A program made the translations under genes and the position numbers. A stretch of DNA of 64,000 nucleotides from Frondihabitans peucedani (GTDB taxonomy: Bacteria; Actinomycetota; Actinomycetes; Actinomycetales; Microbacteriaceae), in assembly GCF_039537585.1 (NCBI RefSeq), contig NZ_BAABAU010000004.1, positions 372,001-436,000 on the forward strand, in the 5' to 3' direction. Shown in pieces: positions 24,194 to 32,922 of this stretch. The notes beneath the pieces are model-generated. The model was given only the letters and a program-made list of their open reading frames with translations, searched no databases and was not told the DNA's origin. The first letter of the stretch is position 1; each line of letters begins with the position of its first letter.

Positions 24194-27100
24194 ATGGACA
24201 CCGACGCCACGCTCTGGCCGCCGAGCGCCGAGGCACTCGCCGACACGACGCTCTGCCCCGCCTGCTTCAGCGAGCTGGCCGGCGTCACCTGTCGGAACTG
24301 CGCGCTGCGACTCGACACCCCGTCGGCCGCGCGGCTCCTCGAGCACGTCGCCCGCCTCCTGGCCGACGACCGGGAGCGGCACGAGCTCATCACGGAGATC
24401 CGACTCGAGAACCGGCAGGCCGAGGCACGCAGGATCGCGGCCGCCCGTGCCGTGGCGGTCGCTGCTCCCGCCGCCGCCCTCGCGCCCTTCCCCGCCTCCT
24501 TCCCCGCAGCCGCACCCCTCGTCGCCGCACCCGCACCCGCACCCACACCCGCCCCAGCCGCACCCGCCCGACGCCGCAGCACCGTGCAGATCCTGCTGCT
24601 CGCGACGGGGATCGTCCTCGTGTCGGTCACCGCGGTCTTCTTCGCGCTGATCGCCTTCCTCATCACGTCGGCCAGCGTCCGAGCGGTCCTGCTGCTCGGG
24701 GTCGTGGCGGGAGTCGGCGCGACGGCGCACGCGCTCCGCCGCCGCCTGCCCGGCACCGCCGAGGGGATCGCGGCCCTCGCGGTGACCCTGCTGGCGCTCG
24801 ACGGCCTCCTAATTCGAGCGCAGCGGCTCTTCGGCAGCGACCACCTCTCGGGGTGGCTGTTCACGGGCGTCTTCGCCGCGGCGATGGTCGCGGCCCTGCT
24901 CCTCGTCGGGAGGCACTCGTCGCTCCGCGCGTACCGGGTCGCGGCCGTCGTGCTCCTTCCTCTCGCCGCCTTCGGAATCGGCGCGGGAGCGGTGGCGGGC
25001 CCGTCCGCCGCGTCCGGATCGGCGACGAGCGTGTTCGTCGGCGCGGCCCTGACTGCAGCCGTCTGCCTCCTCGTCCGGTTCGCACCGCGCCCGTTCCAGG
25101 CGGCACTCCCGGCGCCGAGCGACATCGGCGCCCACTCGTTCGAGAACGTCTGGACGCGGGCCGTAACCGGCGTCGCACTCCTCCTCTCCGTCGTCGCCGC
25201 ACTCAGCGCCTTCCCCGGTCTCGTGGTCGGCGGAGCCCTCGCCCTCGTCGTCGCGGCAGCCCTCTGGGCCTGGCTGGCGCTGGCCGACGACGGCAGCGAC
25301 AGCAGGATCGCGTCGATCGGAGTCGGCCTCACCCTGGCCGCGGCCGTGCTCGACGTCGGCTGGAGACTCCCCCACCCGCTCGACACGATCACCCTCGCGC
25401 CCGGGGGCGTGGCGGCCGTCGGCCTTCTCTTGGCCGCGGCGTCACGGACCGACCGGGCCCGGGTCGCGCGCGCTGCCCGCACAGCAGCAGCCACCACCCT
25501 CGGTGCGGCCGGCGTGCTGGCCGTGCCTCTCCTCTGTATCGCGGGCGCGACGATCCTGCGCCGGGCTGCCGTCTGGCTGACGGCGCCCGCCTTCGCCCGC
25601 GGCGCCACGACGCCCTGGCCACGCCCCGGGCTCGGCGGGCTCGAGGACCGCCTCGCGCCCTGGGCCCCCGAAGCCCTCGCCGGGGCCGCACTCCTGGTGA
25701 TCCTCGGCCTGCGGATGCTGGGGCACCGGCCGTACCGGGCGCCGCGATCCGCGCGCAGGATGCCGCCCCTCCTCCTCGGTGTCGCGATCGCCCTCGCGGT
25801 GCTCGACGCGGCGATCCTCCTCCCTGCACCCCTGCCGGAGTCGATCGCTCTGGCGGTCGTCGTCGTGCTCGGGCTCGCGGCAGCTCGTGCGCGGTCGAGG
25901 ATCCCGGCGCCGCTGCGGGTCGTGGCTGCAGCCGGCGCGCTCACCGCCGCCGTGCTCCTCGTGACATCGGCGCGCACCACCCACGCGCTCTGGCTCCCCT
26001 CGCTGGGAGCCTCGACAGCCGCGATCCTGGCGCTCCGCTCGTCGCTGCGGCTGCTCCCGATGACGAGGGTCGTGCGCGACGCCGCGCGCTCCGTGCTGTC
26101 GCTGTCCGCACTCGTCGTCGTCCTGGTGGCGTCGGTGCGCCTCTCCACCTGGGTCACCGGGGCGACCGTCGGGCGCGACGCCTCGCTCGGGCTCATCCTC
26201 ACGGGGATCGTCGGCCTCGTCGTCCTGGCGATCGCCCCCGTGGCGCTCCCGCAGGCCGCTCTGCGCTCGGTGAGCCGGGCGGAGGCGCTGCTCCTCGCTG
26301 TGACGGCACTCCTCGCGACTCTCGGCGGCGTGGCGTCGCTCGCCGTTCTCCCGCTCTTCGGCGGCGGAGACGAGGTCGTCCTCGCGCCGTGGGCGCTGCC
26401 CGCCTTGTTCGCCGCCCTCGGCGCCCTCGGGATGCTGTGGCTGGCCCTGCCCGTCGCCGGCCGTCGGCTCGAGCGGGGGCTCGCGGCCCTCCTGACCCCG
26501 GTCGCGCTCCTCGTGTCTGCGAGCGCCTCCGCCGGTAAGCTCGACCTCCGAGGCGACCTCGCCGCAGCAGCCGCGGTCGTCCTGCTGGCCGCCGCCGGGG
26601 CCGCCTGGCTGTCGCGTGCACCGCGCCTGCGCATCGTCTGGGACACCGCGACCGGGCTCGGGGGCTGCGCCGTCCTGGTCGTCGTCTCGACGGCGTCGGC
26701 GAGCCCCTGGCCGGGGCTCCTCCTGCTCGCGGTCTCCGCGCTCCTCACCGCCGCGGAGCCCCGTGCGCCGCACCCCGCAGGATCACCGCGCCGCCTCCTC
26801 GCCTGGCTCGCGCTCCCCCTCGCGACCGCCGCGCTCTGGACGTCGCTGGCCGACCGGTCCACAGCCCTCGTCGAGGCGTACACGCTGCCTCTCGCCGGAA
26901 CCCTCCTCCTCGTGGTCGCGGCCGGTGCGCTCCGAGACCGCCGGCCGGCGCAGGCCGCCCGTCCTGAGACGATCGATCACGACGCCCTCGGGGAGCGGGG
27001 ATCGGATCCGCGCACAGCGCTGTTCTCGGCCGCGCTCGCCGTCGCGATCCTGCCGAGCACCGTAGCCGGTGGGAGTGGCGACGCACTCCGACCCGCGCTC

Positions 27101-28063
27101 CTCCTCGTCGCAGGATGCCTCGCGGCCGCGCTCGTCGCGCGGGCGCCGGTTGTCAGCGGCGGTGTCGCACTCCGGCTCCCCCTCCTCGTCGCCGTCCTGG
27201 CTGCCATCGGCGGAACAGGCGTCGTCCGGGCTCTCGGCGACGGCGGGCTCCTGTCCGGGCTCGCGGGCGGCGACGCAGTCCGACTCGACGCCCTCGGCCC
27301 GGCCGATGCCTGGATCGCCGGCTCGGCCGCCCTCCTGCTCGCCGCCGCCGTCCTCTGGCGCGGGCTCGAGGTCCGGGCCGTGAGCCTGCCGCTGGTCGCC
27401 GCGCTGACCGCGGTCGCCGTCGTCACCGTGCCGACGCTGTTCCTGGTGTCGGCGGCGCCGGACGCGGTGGCGCGCCCGATCGCGGCCTCCGCCGTGCTGC
27501 TGGCCGGGTCCGTCGCGGCCGCGACCCGATACCCGGGACAGGACACGCGCATCCTGCGCCACTCGGCCCTCGGGGCGTCGGCCCTCCTCGTGCTCGTCGC
27601 CCTGCTGTTCGGCGCCGCCGGACACGTCGCGTTCGAGGCGCTGACCGTGCCCGTCGCGGCGGCCCTCGTCGCCACCGGGGCCCTCGATCTGCGACAGGAC
27701 GACGGGCGACGCTCCTGGCCGACCCTCGGGCCGGGGCTCCTGCTCGGTCTCGTGCCGTCGCTCCTGGCCGACTACGTCGACGTGCAGGTGATCCGCGTGG
27801 TCGTGCTGGGCGTCGTCGCCATCGGCGTCCTGCTCGCGGGAGTGCGGCTGCACCTGCAGGCACCCGCCGTGCTCGGCGGCGTCGTGGTGATCCTGCACGC
27901 GCTCGCTCAGCTGTGGCCCGGACTCCAGACGCTGTCGACGACGGTGCCGTGGTGGCTCTGGGCGGGCGTCGGCGGCGTCCTGCTGATCGTCGTGGCCGCG
28001 ACGTACGAGCGCAGGATCCAGCAGGCGCGGGCCGTCACGCGGACCCTCGCCTCCCTGCGCTGA
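24194..28063 (+). CDS. Giant polytopic membrane protein, SCO7613 C-terminal-domain family
   Basis: The protein has 1,289 residues. Residues 20-40 form a zinc-ribbon-like knuckle (CPACFSELAGVTCRNC). A charged helix and an Ala/Pro-rich linker lead to about 35-40 hydrophobic segments from residue 135 to the end. This architecture matches the actinobacterial family annotated as SCO7613 C-terminal domain-containing membrane protein, whose function is unknown. The start ATG 24194 has GGAGGA upstream and a TAGTGT box at 24141-24146. It appears to be transcribed alone. The size and zinc knuckle suggest an envelope scaffold or transporter, but nothing in the sequence proves it. Confidence 0.8.
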   Translation: MDTDATLWPPSAEALADTTLCPACFSELAGVTCRNCALRLDTPSAARLLEHVARLLADDRERHELITEIRLENRQAEARRIAAARAVAVAAPAAALAPFPASFPAAAPLVAAPAPAPTPAPAAPARRRSTVQILLLATGIVLVSVTAVFFALIAFLITSASVRAVLLLGVVAGVGATAHALRRRLPGTAEGIAALAVTLLALDGLLIRAQRLFGSDHLSGWLFTGVFAAAMVAALLLVGRHSSLRAYRVAAVVLLPLAAFGIGAGAVAGPSAASGSATSVFVGAALTAAVCLLVRFAPRPFQAALPAPSDIGAHSFENVWTRAVTGVALLLSVVAALSAFPGLVVGGALALVVAAALWAWLALADDGSDSRIASIGVGLTLAAAVLDVGWRLPHPLDTITLAPGGVAAVGLLLAAASRTDRARVARAARTAAATTLGAAGVLAVPLLCIAGATILRRAAVWLTAPAFARGATTPWPRPGLGGLEDRLAPWAPEALAGAALLVILGLRMLGHRPYRAPRSARRMPPLLLGVAIALAVLDAAILLPAPLPESIALAVVVVLGLAAARARSRIPAPLRVVAAAGALTAAVLLVTSARTTHALWLPSLGASTAAILALRSSLRLLPMTRVVRDAARSVLSLSALVVVLVASVRLSTWVTGATVGRDASLGLILTGIVGLVVLAIAPVALPQAALRSVSRAEALLLAVTALLATLGGVASLAVLPLFGGGDEVVLAPWALPALFAALGALGMLWLALPVAGRRLERGLAALLTPVALLVSASASAGKLDLRGDLAAAAAVVLLAAAGAAWLSRAPRLRIVWDTATGLGGCAVLVVVSTASASPWPGLLLLAVSALLTAAEPRAPHPAGSPRRLLAWLALPLATAALWTSLADRSTALVEAYTLPLAGTLLLVVAAGALRDRRPAQAARPETIDHDALGERGSDPRTALFSAALAVAILPSTVAGGSGDALRPALLLVAGCLAAALVARAPVVSGGVALRLPLLVAVLAAIGGTGVVRALGDGGLLSGLAGGDAVRLDALGPADAWIAGSAALLLAAAVLWRGLEVRAVSLPLVAALTAVAVVTVPTLFLVSAAPDAVARPIAASAVLLAGSVAAATRYPGQDTRILRHSALGASALLVLVALLFGAAGHVAFEALTVPVAAALVATGALDLRQDDGRRSWPTLGPGLLLGLVPSLLADYVDVQVIRVVVLGVVAIGVLLAGVRLHLQAPAVLGGVVVILHALAQLWPGLQTLSTTVPWWLWAGVGGVLLIVVAATYERRIQQARAVTRTLASLR

Positions 28064-28155
28064 GGCGCGCACCCGCACCCGGGACGTCCGCGCGGGGAAT
28101 AGAACAGACCCCGAGGTGTTGCAGTAGTATGCAAACGCATAGAAATGGGGAGACC

Positions 28156-29265
28156 ATGGCGACCGCAACCAATCCCGACCGCATCGTGCCCGACATCGAC
28201 CCGGCAGCGATCCAGCTCGGCCTCGACACCTTCGGCGACGTCACCGAGCGACCCGGCTCCACGCCGCTCGCCGGCGAGCACCTCAGCCACGCGCAGACGA
28301 TCCGCAACCTCGTCGACCAGGCGGTCCTCGCCGACGAGGTCGGCCTCGACTTCATCGGCGTCGGCGAGCACCACCGCGTCGACTTCGCCGTCTCCGCACC
28401 GGAGGTCGTGCTCGGCGCCATCGCCGCGCGCACCGAGAACATCCGGATGGGCTCCGCCGTCACGGTCCTGTCGTCCGACGACCCCGTGCGCGTCTACGAG
28501 CGCTTCGCGACCGTCGACGCCCTCTCGAACGGACGCGCCGAGGTGATCCTGGGCCGAGGCTCGTTCACCGAGTCGTTCCCCCTCTTCGGCCTCGACCTCG
28601 CCGACTACGAGGTGCTCTTCGAGGAGAAGATCAACCTCTTCTCCGAGCTCCTGAAAGACGAGGCCGTCAGCTGGACCGGCACCAAGCGCGGCGCCCTCGA
28701 CCAGCAGTGGGTCTACCCGCGGCCCGAGTCCGGCACCCTGAAGACCTGGGTCGGCGTCGGAGGTTCGCCCCAGTCGGTCATCCGGGCCGCCCACTACGGC
28801 ATGCCGCTGTTCCTGGCGATCATCGGCGGACAGCCCGCGCAGTTCGCGCCGTACTCCGACCTCTACCGTCGGGCCCTCGACCAGTTCGGCCAGGCTCCAC
28901 AGCCGATCGCGATGCACTCCCCCGGCTTCGTCGCCGCCACCGACGAGGAGGCGCTCGAGATCCTCTACCCGTACCAGGAGGCGCAGACGAACCAGCTCGG
29001 CCGCGAGCGCGGCTGGGGCCCCTACACGAAGGAGCAGTACTTCGCCTCGGCCGCCGAGGACGGCGCGCTCTACGTCGGCTCGCCCGAGACCGTGGCCCGC
29101 AAGATCGCGCGCAACCTGCGTCTGCTCGGCGCGACCCGCTTCGACATGCGCTACAGCATGGGGCTGCTCCCGCACGAGCACATGATGTCGAGCATCGGGC
29201 TCTACGGCCGCGAGGTCGCGCCGATGGTCCGCGAGCTCCTCGCCTCGGAGGTCGCGGCGGTCTAG
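28156..29265 (+). CDS. LLM class flavin-dependent oxidoreductase (luciferase-like monooxygenase family)
   Basis: The protein has 369 residues and a TIM-barrel bacterial luciferase-like domain. Visible family elements are GLDFIGVGEHHRVDFA near residues 58-73, MGSAVTVLSSDDPVRVYERFA near 100-120, GRAEVILGRGSFTESFPLFG and the C-terminal LRLLGATRFDMRYSMG. Such enzymes use FMNH2 from a partner reductase or F420; the substrate is unknown. ATG 28156 has GGGGAGA just before it. The stop codon overlaps the convergent CopD-CtaG gene within the shared CTAG at 29262-29265. Confidence 0.88.
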   Translation: MATATNPDRIVPDIDPAAIQLGLDTFGDVTERPGSTPLAGEHLSHAQTIRNLVDQAVLADEVGLDFIGVGEHHRVDFAVSAPEVVLGAIAARTENIRMGSAVTVLSSDDPVRVYERFATVDALSNGRAEVILGRGSFTESFPLFGLDLADYEVLFEEKINLFSELLKDEAVSWTGTKRGALDQQWVYPRPESGTLKTWVGVGGSPQSVIRAAHYGMPLFLAIIGGQPAQFAPYSDLYRRALDQFGQAPQPIAMHSPGFVAATDEEALEILYPYQEAQTNQLGRERGWGPYTKEQYFASAAEDGALYVGSPETVARKIARNLRLLGATRFDMRYSMGLLPHEHMMSSIGLYGREVAPMVRELLASEVAAV

Positions 29266-31163
29266 CGGTCGGCCGGCTCGAGCGAGCGGGAGCGCGCCCG
29301 AGACCGCGCCACCGCAAGCGACACTGCGACGCCGGCGCACGCGACGAGCCCCACGACGAGCAGGACGACGCCGCCGGTCTGCTGATCCGCGACCGGCGGC
29401 GCTCCCCACTGGCGGCCCATCGCGCCGTACCAGTCGGAGAGCAGCAGGCCCCGCGTCGACGCGAGCACGAGCCCGAGGGCCAGGACGGCGGCGGCCACCA
29501 GGGCGACGAACCCGGTGCGGAGCCCCGGCCCCGCGGCGACGGGCACCGGGTCGACGCCGACGACGGACTGCGCGAACAGCCAGCCGCAGAGCAGCAGCCC
29601 GAGCACCAGGGCGAAGTGCCCGGTCGCGGTCGTCGCCGTGAAGCGCAGCAGGGGCGTGTACACGCACGCCCAGATCGAGACGGCGAGCAGGATCGCGCCC
29701 ATCGGCGGGAACGTCAGCCACGCGGCGCCCCTCGACTGCACGATCATCAGGAACCACTCTCGCGGGCCCCGGCTGCCGTCGCGCCGCTTCGCCGTCGCGA
29801 GGAGCGCGAGGGTCCACGGTGCGGCCGGCACCAGCAGGAGCGGCACGACGAGGCCCACGACCACGAGCGCCGACAGGTGCGCGCTGACCAGGTAGCGCGA
29901 GTAGACCTCCGGAGCCCCCGACGTGGCGTAGGCGAGGACGACGAGGCCGGCGCACCACAGGATCGTGCGCGACAGCGCCCAGCTCTCGCCCCGACGGCGC
30001 AGCCGCGCCACGCCCACGAGGTAGGCCGCGACCCCGAAGGCGCAGGCCAGGAGCCAGACGAGGTCGGGGCTCCAGGCGGTGAGGAGTCGCAGCGGGGTCA
30101 GCTCGGGCGGCAGCCTCTGGTCGGTCAGGACCTGCGCCGGGGTGAGCGCCGCGGTGTCGGTCACGGCCGCCTGGGCGACGGGCGTCTCGGTGCGAGCGAG
30201 GGCCGCAGCGATGCCCGACGCCAGCCCGAGGAACGCGAGCTCGGCGGTGACGAACCACCAGAAGGTCGGCTTGGACGCCTCGAGCCGGTTCTGCACCCGG
30301 GCCACCAGGACGCGGCGGTGCACGACGCCGAAGAGGCCGAGGACGACGAGCGCCACGGTCTTCGCGATCACGAGCAGCCCGTACCGGGAGCCGAGCTCGC
30401 TCCAGGAGCCCACGCGGATCTGGGCGCTGGCGACACCCGACACGGCGACGACGACGAAGGCGACCAGCGCGATGGACGAGTACCGCGCGAGCACCGGCCC
30501 GAGCCGGGCCTTCTCGATGACGGGCCGGAGCAGCACCAGCGCGAAGAGGCCGCCCAGCCAGACGGCCGCGCCCTCGATGTGGAGCCCCAGCGCCAGGACC
30601 GCGCTGGTGTGATCGGCCGTGCCCGCGGCGTGCCCCTGCTGCGCGAGCGGGACGAGGGCCCCCGCGGCGATCAGCGCGACGACGAACACCGGGGTGACGC
30701 CCCGGACGGCGAAGCACAGCACCGTGACGGCGGCCGCCATCAGGGTCGAGACCAGCCAGGCGAGCCCGAGCCCGGTGCCGGTCAGGAAGAACGCCAGCGA
30801 CTGGCCGAACTGCGCGTCGGCGGTGACGCGCACGTTCGAGACGCTGAGGAACGTGAAGAAGCCGGCCACGCAGGATGCCACGGTCCACGCCAGAGCCCCG
30901 GCCGACGCGATGTCGAGGGCCCGGCCCCACTCGGGCCTCTCGGGCGTCAGCGCGAAGCAGGCGAGCGCGAGCGTCCCGATCGTCAGCGCGGCGCCGAGAT
31001 CGGTGACGAGGGTCGCGATCGGGAGGCCGAAGCGCACCGCGGCACCCGGGTCGGCCAGCGGCAGGCGGTCGGCAGCGCCGCCGAAGGCCAGGGCCGCGAG
31101 CAGCGCCGCGAGGGCTGCGGCCACGAGGATCGCGGGCGCGGCGAGACGGCTGAGGCGTGGCAC
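29262..31163 (-). CDS. CopD-CtaG fusion: copper resistance D domain plus cytochrome c oxidase assembly domain
   Basis: The protein has 633 residues and about fifteen membrane helices. Residues about 130-310 match CopD (GLHIEGAAVWLGGLFALVLL; SRYGLLVIAKTVALV), which imports copper across the membrane. Residues about 380-590 match CtaG/caa3 assembly (WSPDLVWLLACAFGVAAYL; SAHLSALVVVGLVVPLLL; FPPMGAILLAVSIWACVYTP), which delivers copper to cytochrome oxidase. The fusion is common in Actinobacteria and couples copper supply to oxidase maturation. Its end overlaps the convergent LLM gene by 4 bp, so there is no room for a terminator. Confidence 0.88.
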   Translation of the reverse strand: MPRLSRLAAPAILVAAALAALLAALAFGGAADRLPLADPGAAVRFGLPIATLVTDLGAALTIGTLALACFALTPERPEWGRALDIASAGALAWTVASCVAGFFTFLSVSNVRVTADAQFGQSLAFFLTGTGLGLAWLVSTLMAAAVTVLCFAVRGVTPVFVVALIAAGALVPLAQQGHAAGTADHTSAVLALGLHIEGAAVWLGGLFALVLLRPVIEKARLGPVLARYSSIALVAFVVVAVSGVASAQIRVGSWSELGSRYGLLVIAKTVALVVLGLFGVVHRRVLVARVQNRLEASKPTFWWFVTAELAFLGLASGIAAALARTETPVAQAAVTDTAALTPAQVLTDQRLPPELTPLRLLTAWSPDLVWLLACAFGVAAYLVGVARLRRRGESWALSRTILWCAGLVVLAYATSGAPEVYSRYLVSAHLSALVVVGLVVPLLLVPAAPWTLALLATAKRRDGSRGPREWFLMIVQSRGAAWLTFPPMGAILLAVSIWACVYTPLLRFTATTATGHFALVLGLLLCGWLFAQSVVGVDPVPVAAGPGLRTGFVALVAAAVLALGLVLASTRGLLLSDWYGAMGRQWGAPPVADQQTGGVVLLVVGLVACAGVAVSLAVARSRARSRSLEPADR

Positions 31164-31200
31164 CCGGCAATCGTACTGAGCGCCCTCCGCCGTTAACTGA

Positions 31201-31236
31201 AGGAAGGGCTGGCGACGATCGTCGACAACCCTTCCT
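31201..31236 (-). terminator. Interrupted hairpin after the HU gene
   Basis: Outer arms AGGAAGGG (31201-31208) and CCCTTCCT (31229-31236) enclose a 12 bp palindrome CGACGATCGTCG (31213-31224). It lies 15 bp past the stop of the HU gene on the minus strand and before the upstream part of the next minus-strand gene. Confidence 0.65.
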
Positions 31237-31250
31237 GCGATGGAGCGGAC

Positions 31251-31538
31251 CTACTTGACAGAAGCCTTGAGCTTGCTGCCGGCGCTGACCTTGACGCTGT
31301 CGCTGGCGGCGATCTCGAGGGCCTCACCCGTCTGCGGGTTGCGGCCGGTGCGAGCGGCGCGGTGCGTCTTCTCGAAGGCGATCCAGCCCGGGATGGTCAC
31401 CTTGGTGCCATCGGCGACGTTCTTCGAGACGACGGCGAAGAGAGCGTCGACGACGCCGCTCACGGCGGCCTGGCTCTGGCCCGACTCGGTGGCGACAGCT
31501 GCGACGAGCTCGGTACGGTTCAGTGACTTGTCAGCCAT
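31251..31538 (-). CDS. HU-family DNA-binding protein
   Basis: The protein has 95 residues. It has the HU/IHF fold with LNRTELVAAVATESGQSQA at the N-terminus, VTIPGWIAFEKTHRAARTGRNPQTGE in the beta-arm region near 45-70, and a Lys-rich end. It binds DNA without sequence preference and shapes the nucleoid. It is short compared with mycobacterial HupB, with no Lys/Ala-rich tail. The start is ATG 31538, preceded by GAGGA. It follows the ribosomal protein operon in the same direction but has its own 5' region of about 108 bp. Confidence 0.93.
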   Translation of the reverse strand: MADKSLNRTELVAAVATESGQSQAAVSGVVDALFAVVSKNVADGTKVTIPGWIAFEKTHRAARTGRNPQTGEALEIAASDSVKVSAGSKLKASVK

Positions 31539-31646
31539 GTGTGTCCTCCTCGGACAGGGTTGGTGGAAGCTAGCTTGCTCGGACGACCGGTGACAGCCGT
31601 GAGGCGGTCCGCCGGGGTACAAGACCCTGTCGAACCGCCTCAGAAC

Positions 31647-31952
31647 CTACCAGGAAGACTTCGTGATGCCCGGCAATTCGCCTCGGTGAGCCATGTCGCG
31701 GAAGCGGACGCGGCTGATGCCGAACTCCTTGAGGTGACCGCGGGGGCGCCCGTCGATCGCGTCGCGGTTGCGGACGCGGACCGGGGAGGCGTTGCGGGGG
31801 AGCTTCTGCAGGCCGACGCGGGCCGCCTCGCGGCTCTCGTCGGTGCCGTTCGGGTCGATGAGAGCCTTCTTCAGCTCGAGGCGCTTCGTCGCGTAGCGCG
31901 CGACGATCTCTTTGCGCTGGTTGTTCTTCGCAACCATGCTCTTCTTGGCCAT
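31647..31952 (-). CDS. rpsN: 30S ribosomal protein S14, zinc-independent (C-minus) form
   Basis: The protein has 101 residues beginning [20 protein letters not shown] and ending [18 protein letters not shown]. The long form without the CxxC zinc pairs marks the zinc-independent paralog. In Actinobacteria such paralogs replace zinc-containing ribosomal proteins when zinc is scarce. It is the last gene of an operon L28-L33-S14, beginning 2 bp after the L33 stop. Confidence 0.95.
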   Translation of the reverse strand: MAKKSMVAKNNQRKEIVARYATKRLELKKALIDPNGTDESREAARVGLQKLPRNASPVRVRNRDAIDGRPRGHLKEFGISRVRFRDMAHRGELPGITKSSW

Positions 31953-31954
31953 GT

Positions 31955-32122
31955 TTAGCGCTCCTCGCGGAATTCGACGTGCTTGCGGATGACCGGGTCG
32001 TACTTCTTGAGCACGAGGCGGTCGGGGTTGTTGCGACGGTTCTTCTTGGTCACGTACGTGAAACCGGTGCCCGCCGTCGAGCGGAGCTTGATGATCGGAC
32101 GGACGTCCTGCTGCCTTGCCAT
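31955..32122 (-). CDS. rpmG: 50S ribosomal protein L33, zinc-independent form
   Basis: The protein has 55 residues beginning [20 protein letters not shown] and containing [20 protein letters not shown]. The four Cys residues of the zinc-binding form are absent. Its ATG overlaps the stop of rpmB by one base at 32122, showing tight coupling. It lies between L28 and S14 genes of the same kind. Confidence 0.95.
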   Translation of the reverse strand: MARQQDVRPIIKLRSTAGTGFTYVTKKNRRNNPDRLVLKKYDPVIRKHVEFREER

Positions 32123-32358
32123 TAGATCTTCTCCCCACGAGCGAGGAGGTCTTTGACGACCTTCTCGATGCCACGGGCGTCGATCACCTTGATGCCCTTG
32201 GCGCTGAGCGTCAGGGTCACGTTACGGCGAAGCGAAGGCACGTAGTAGGTCTTCTTCTGGACGTTCGGGTCGAAACGACGCTTGGTGCGTCGGTGCGAGT
32301 GCGAGATGTTGTGTCCGAAGCCGGGAACGGCTCCGGTCACCTGGCAGGTTGCTGCCAT
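32122..32358 (-). CDS. rpmB: 50S ribosomal protein L28
   Basis: The protein has 78 residues and begins [20 protein letters not shown]. It keeps one Cys, not the paired CxxC knuckles, and contains [19 protein letters not shown]. It is the first gene of the operon rpmB-rpmG-rpsN. GGAGG just upstream of ATG 32358 is the ribosome binding site. Two palindromes in its 5' region (32448 and 32475) are candidate control sites. Confidence 0.95.
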   Translation of the reverse strand: MAATCQVTGAVPGFGHNISHSHRRTKRRFDPNVQKKTYYVPSLRRNVTLTLSAKGIKVIDARGIEKVVKDLLARGEKI

Positions 32359-32447
32359 GATTTCCTCCGTAGATACCGTAGGAGCGCTGTTCGAGAACGG
32401 CGGCCCTACCCAAGGTCACTTGTCGGCGCGCGTCAGCCCTCTGCCTG

Positions 32448-32493
32448 AGCAGTACTGCTGGGAGTCGGCACACATGAGTGCAGATAGCACTCA
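32448..32493. promoter_or_regulatory. Two palindromes in the promoter region of the rpmB-rpmG-rpsN operon
   Basis: AGCAGTACTGCT (32448-32459) is a perfect 12 bp palindrome. TGAGTGC and GCACTCA (32475-32481 and 32487-32493) are perfect 7 bp arms around AGATA. They lie 90-135 bp before rpmB. Neither resembles the AT-rich Zur-type box found before znuA, so the regulator is unclear. Confidence 0.5.
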
Positions 32494-32526
32494 ACCAAGG
32501 AGCTAGCCTACGCGACACGCCCGACG

Positions 32527-32922
32527 TCACGCAAGCCGGGCCGCCGCGGTGCAGGCCGCGCAGAGCCCGAAGACGTCGACGACGTGGTCGGCCTGGGTGA
32601 AGCCGTGCTCGGCGGCGACGCTCCTGGCCCACGTCTCGACGGGGTCGGCCGAGATCTCGACCGTGGTGCCGCAGTTGCGGCAGATCAGGTGGTGGTGGTG
32701 CGTGCCGGGCGTGCAGGCGCGGTAGAGGCTCTCGCCGTCCTGCTGCAGCGCGTCGACCTCGCCCTCCTGCTCCAGCGAGGCGAGCGCGCGGTAGACGGTC
32801 GCCAGGCCGATGGGCGAGCCGGTGTCGCGGAGGGCCGAGTGCAGGACCTGCGCGCTGACGAAGCCCTCGCTGCCGGTCAGCGCCCCGCGGACCGCCTCCC
32901 GCTGCCAGGTGTTGCGCTTCAC
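32527..32922 (-). CDS. zur: Zinc uptake regulator, Fur family
   Basis: The protein has 131 residues. The winged helix (TWQREAVRGALTGSEGFVSAQ) and the dimerisation domain with THHHHLICRNCGTTVEI near residues 80-96 and CAAC near the end supply the Fur-family metal sites. Position as the last gene after znuA-znuC-znuB, with a 4 bp overlap to znuB, makes Zur far more likely than iron-responsive Fur. With bound zinc it should repress the promoter upstream of znuA. The start is GTG 32922. Confidence 0.9.
   Translation of the reverse strand: MKRNTWQREAVRGALTGSEGFVSAQVLHSALRDTGSPIGLATVYRALASLEQEGEVDALQQDGESLYRACTPGTHHHHLICRNCGTTVEISADPVETWARSVAAEHGFTQADHVVDVFGLCAACTAAARLA

Noticed and set aside
24194-24650. 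Pro/Ala/His-rich plus-strand frame at 24447-24650 as a separate gene
   Set aside because: It is the frame-shifted shadow of the linker of the large membrane protein; its composition follows from the CCGCAC repeats there.
32359-32526. A second Zur box before rpmB
   Set aside because: The visible dyads are not AT-rich and do not match the AATGATTATCGTT box upstream of znuA.
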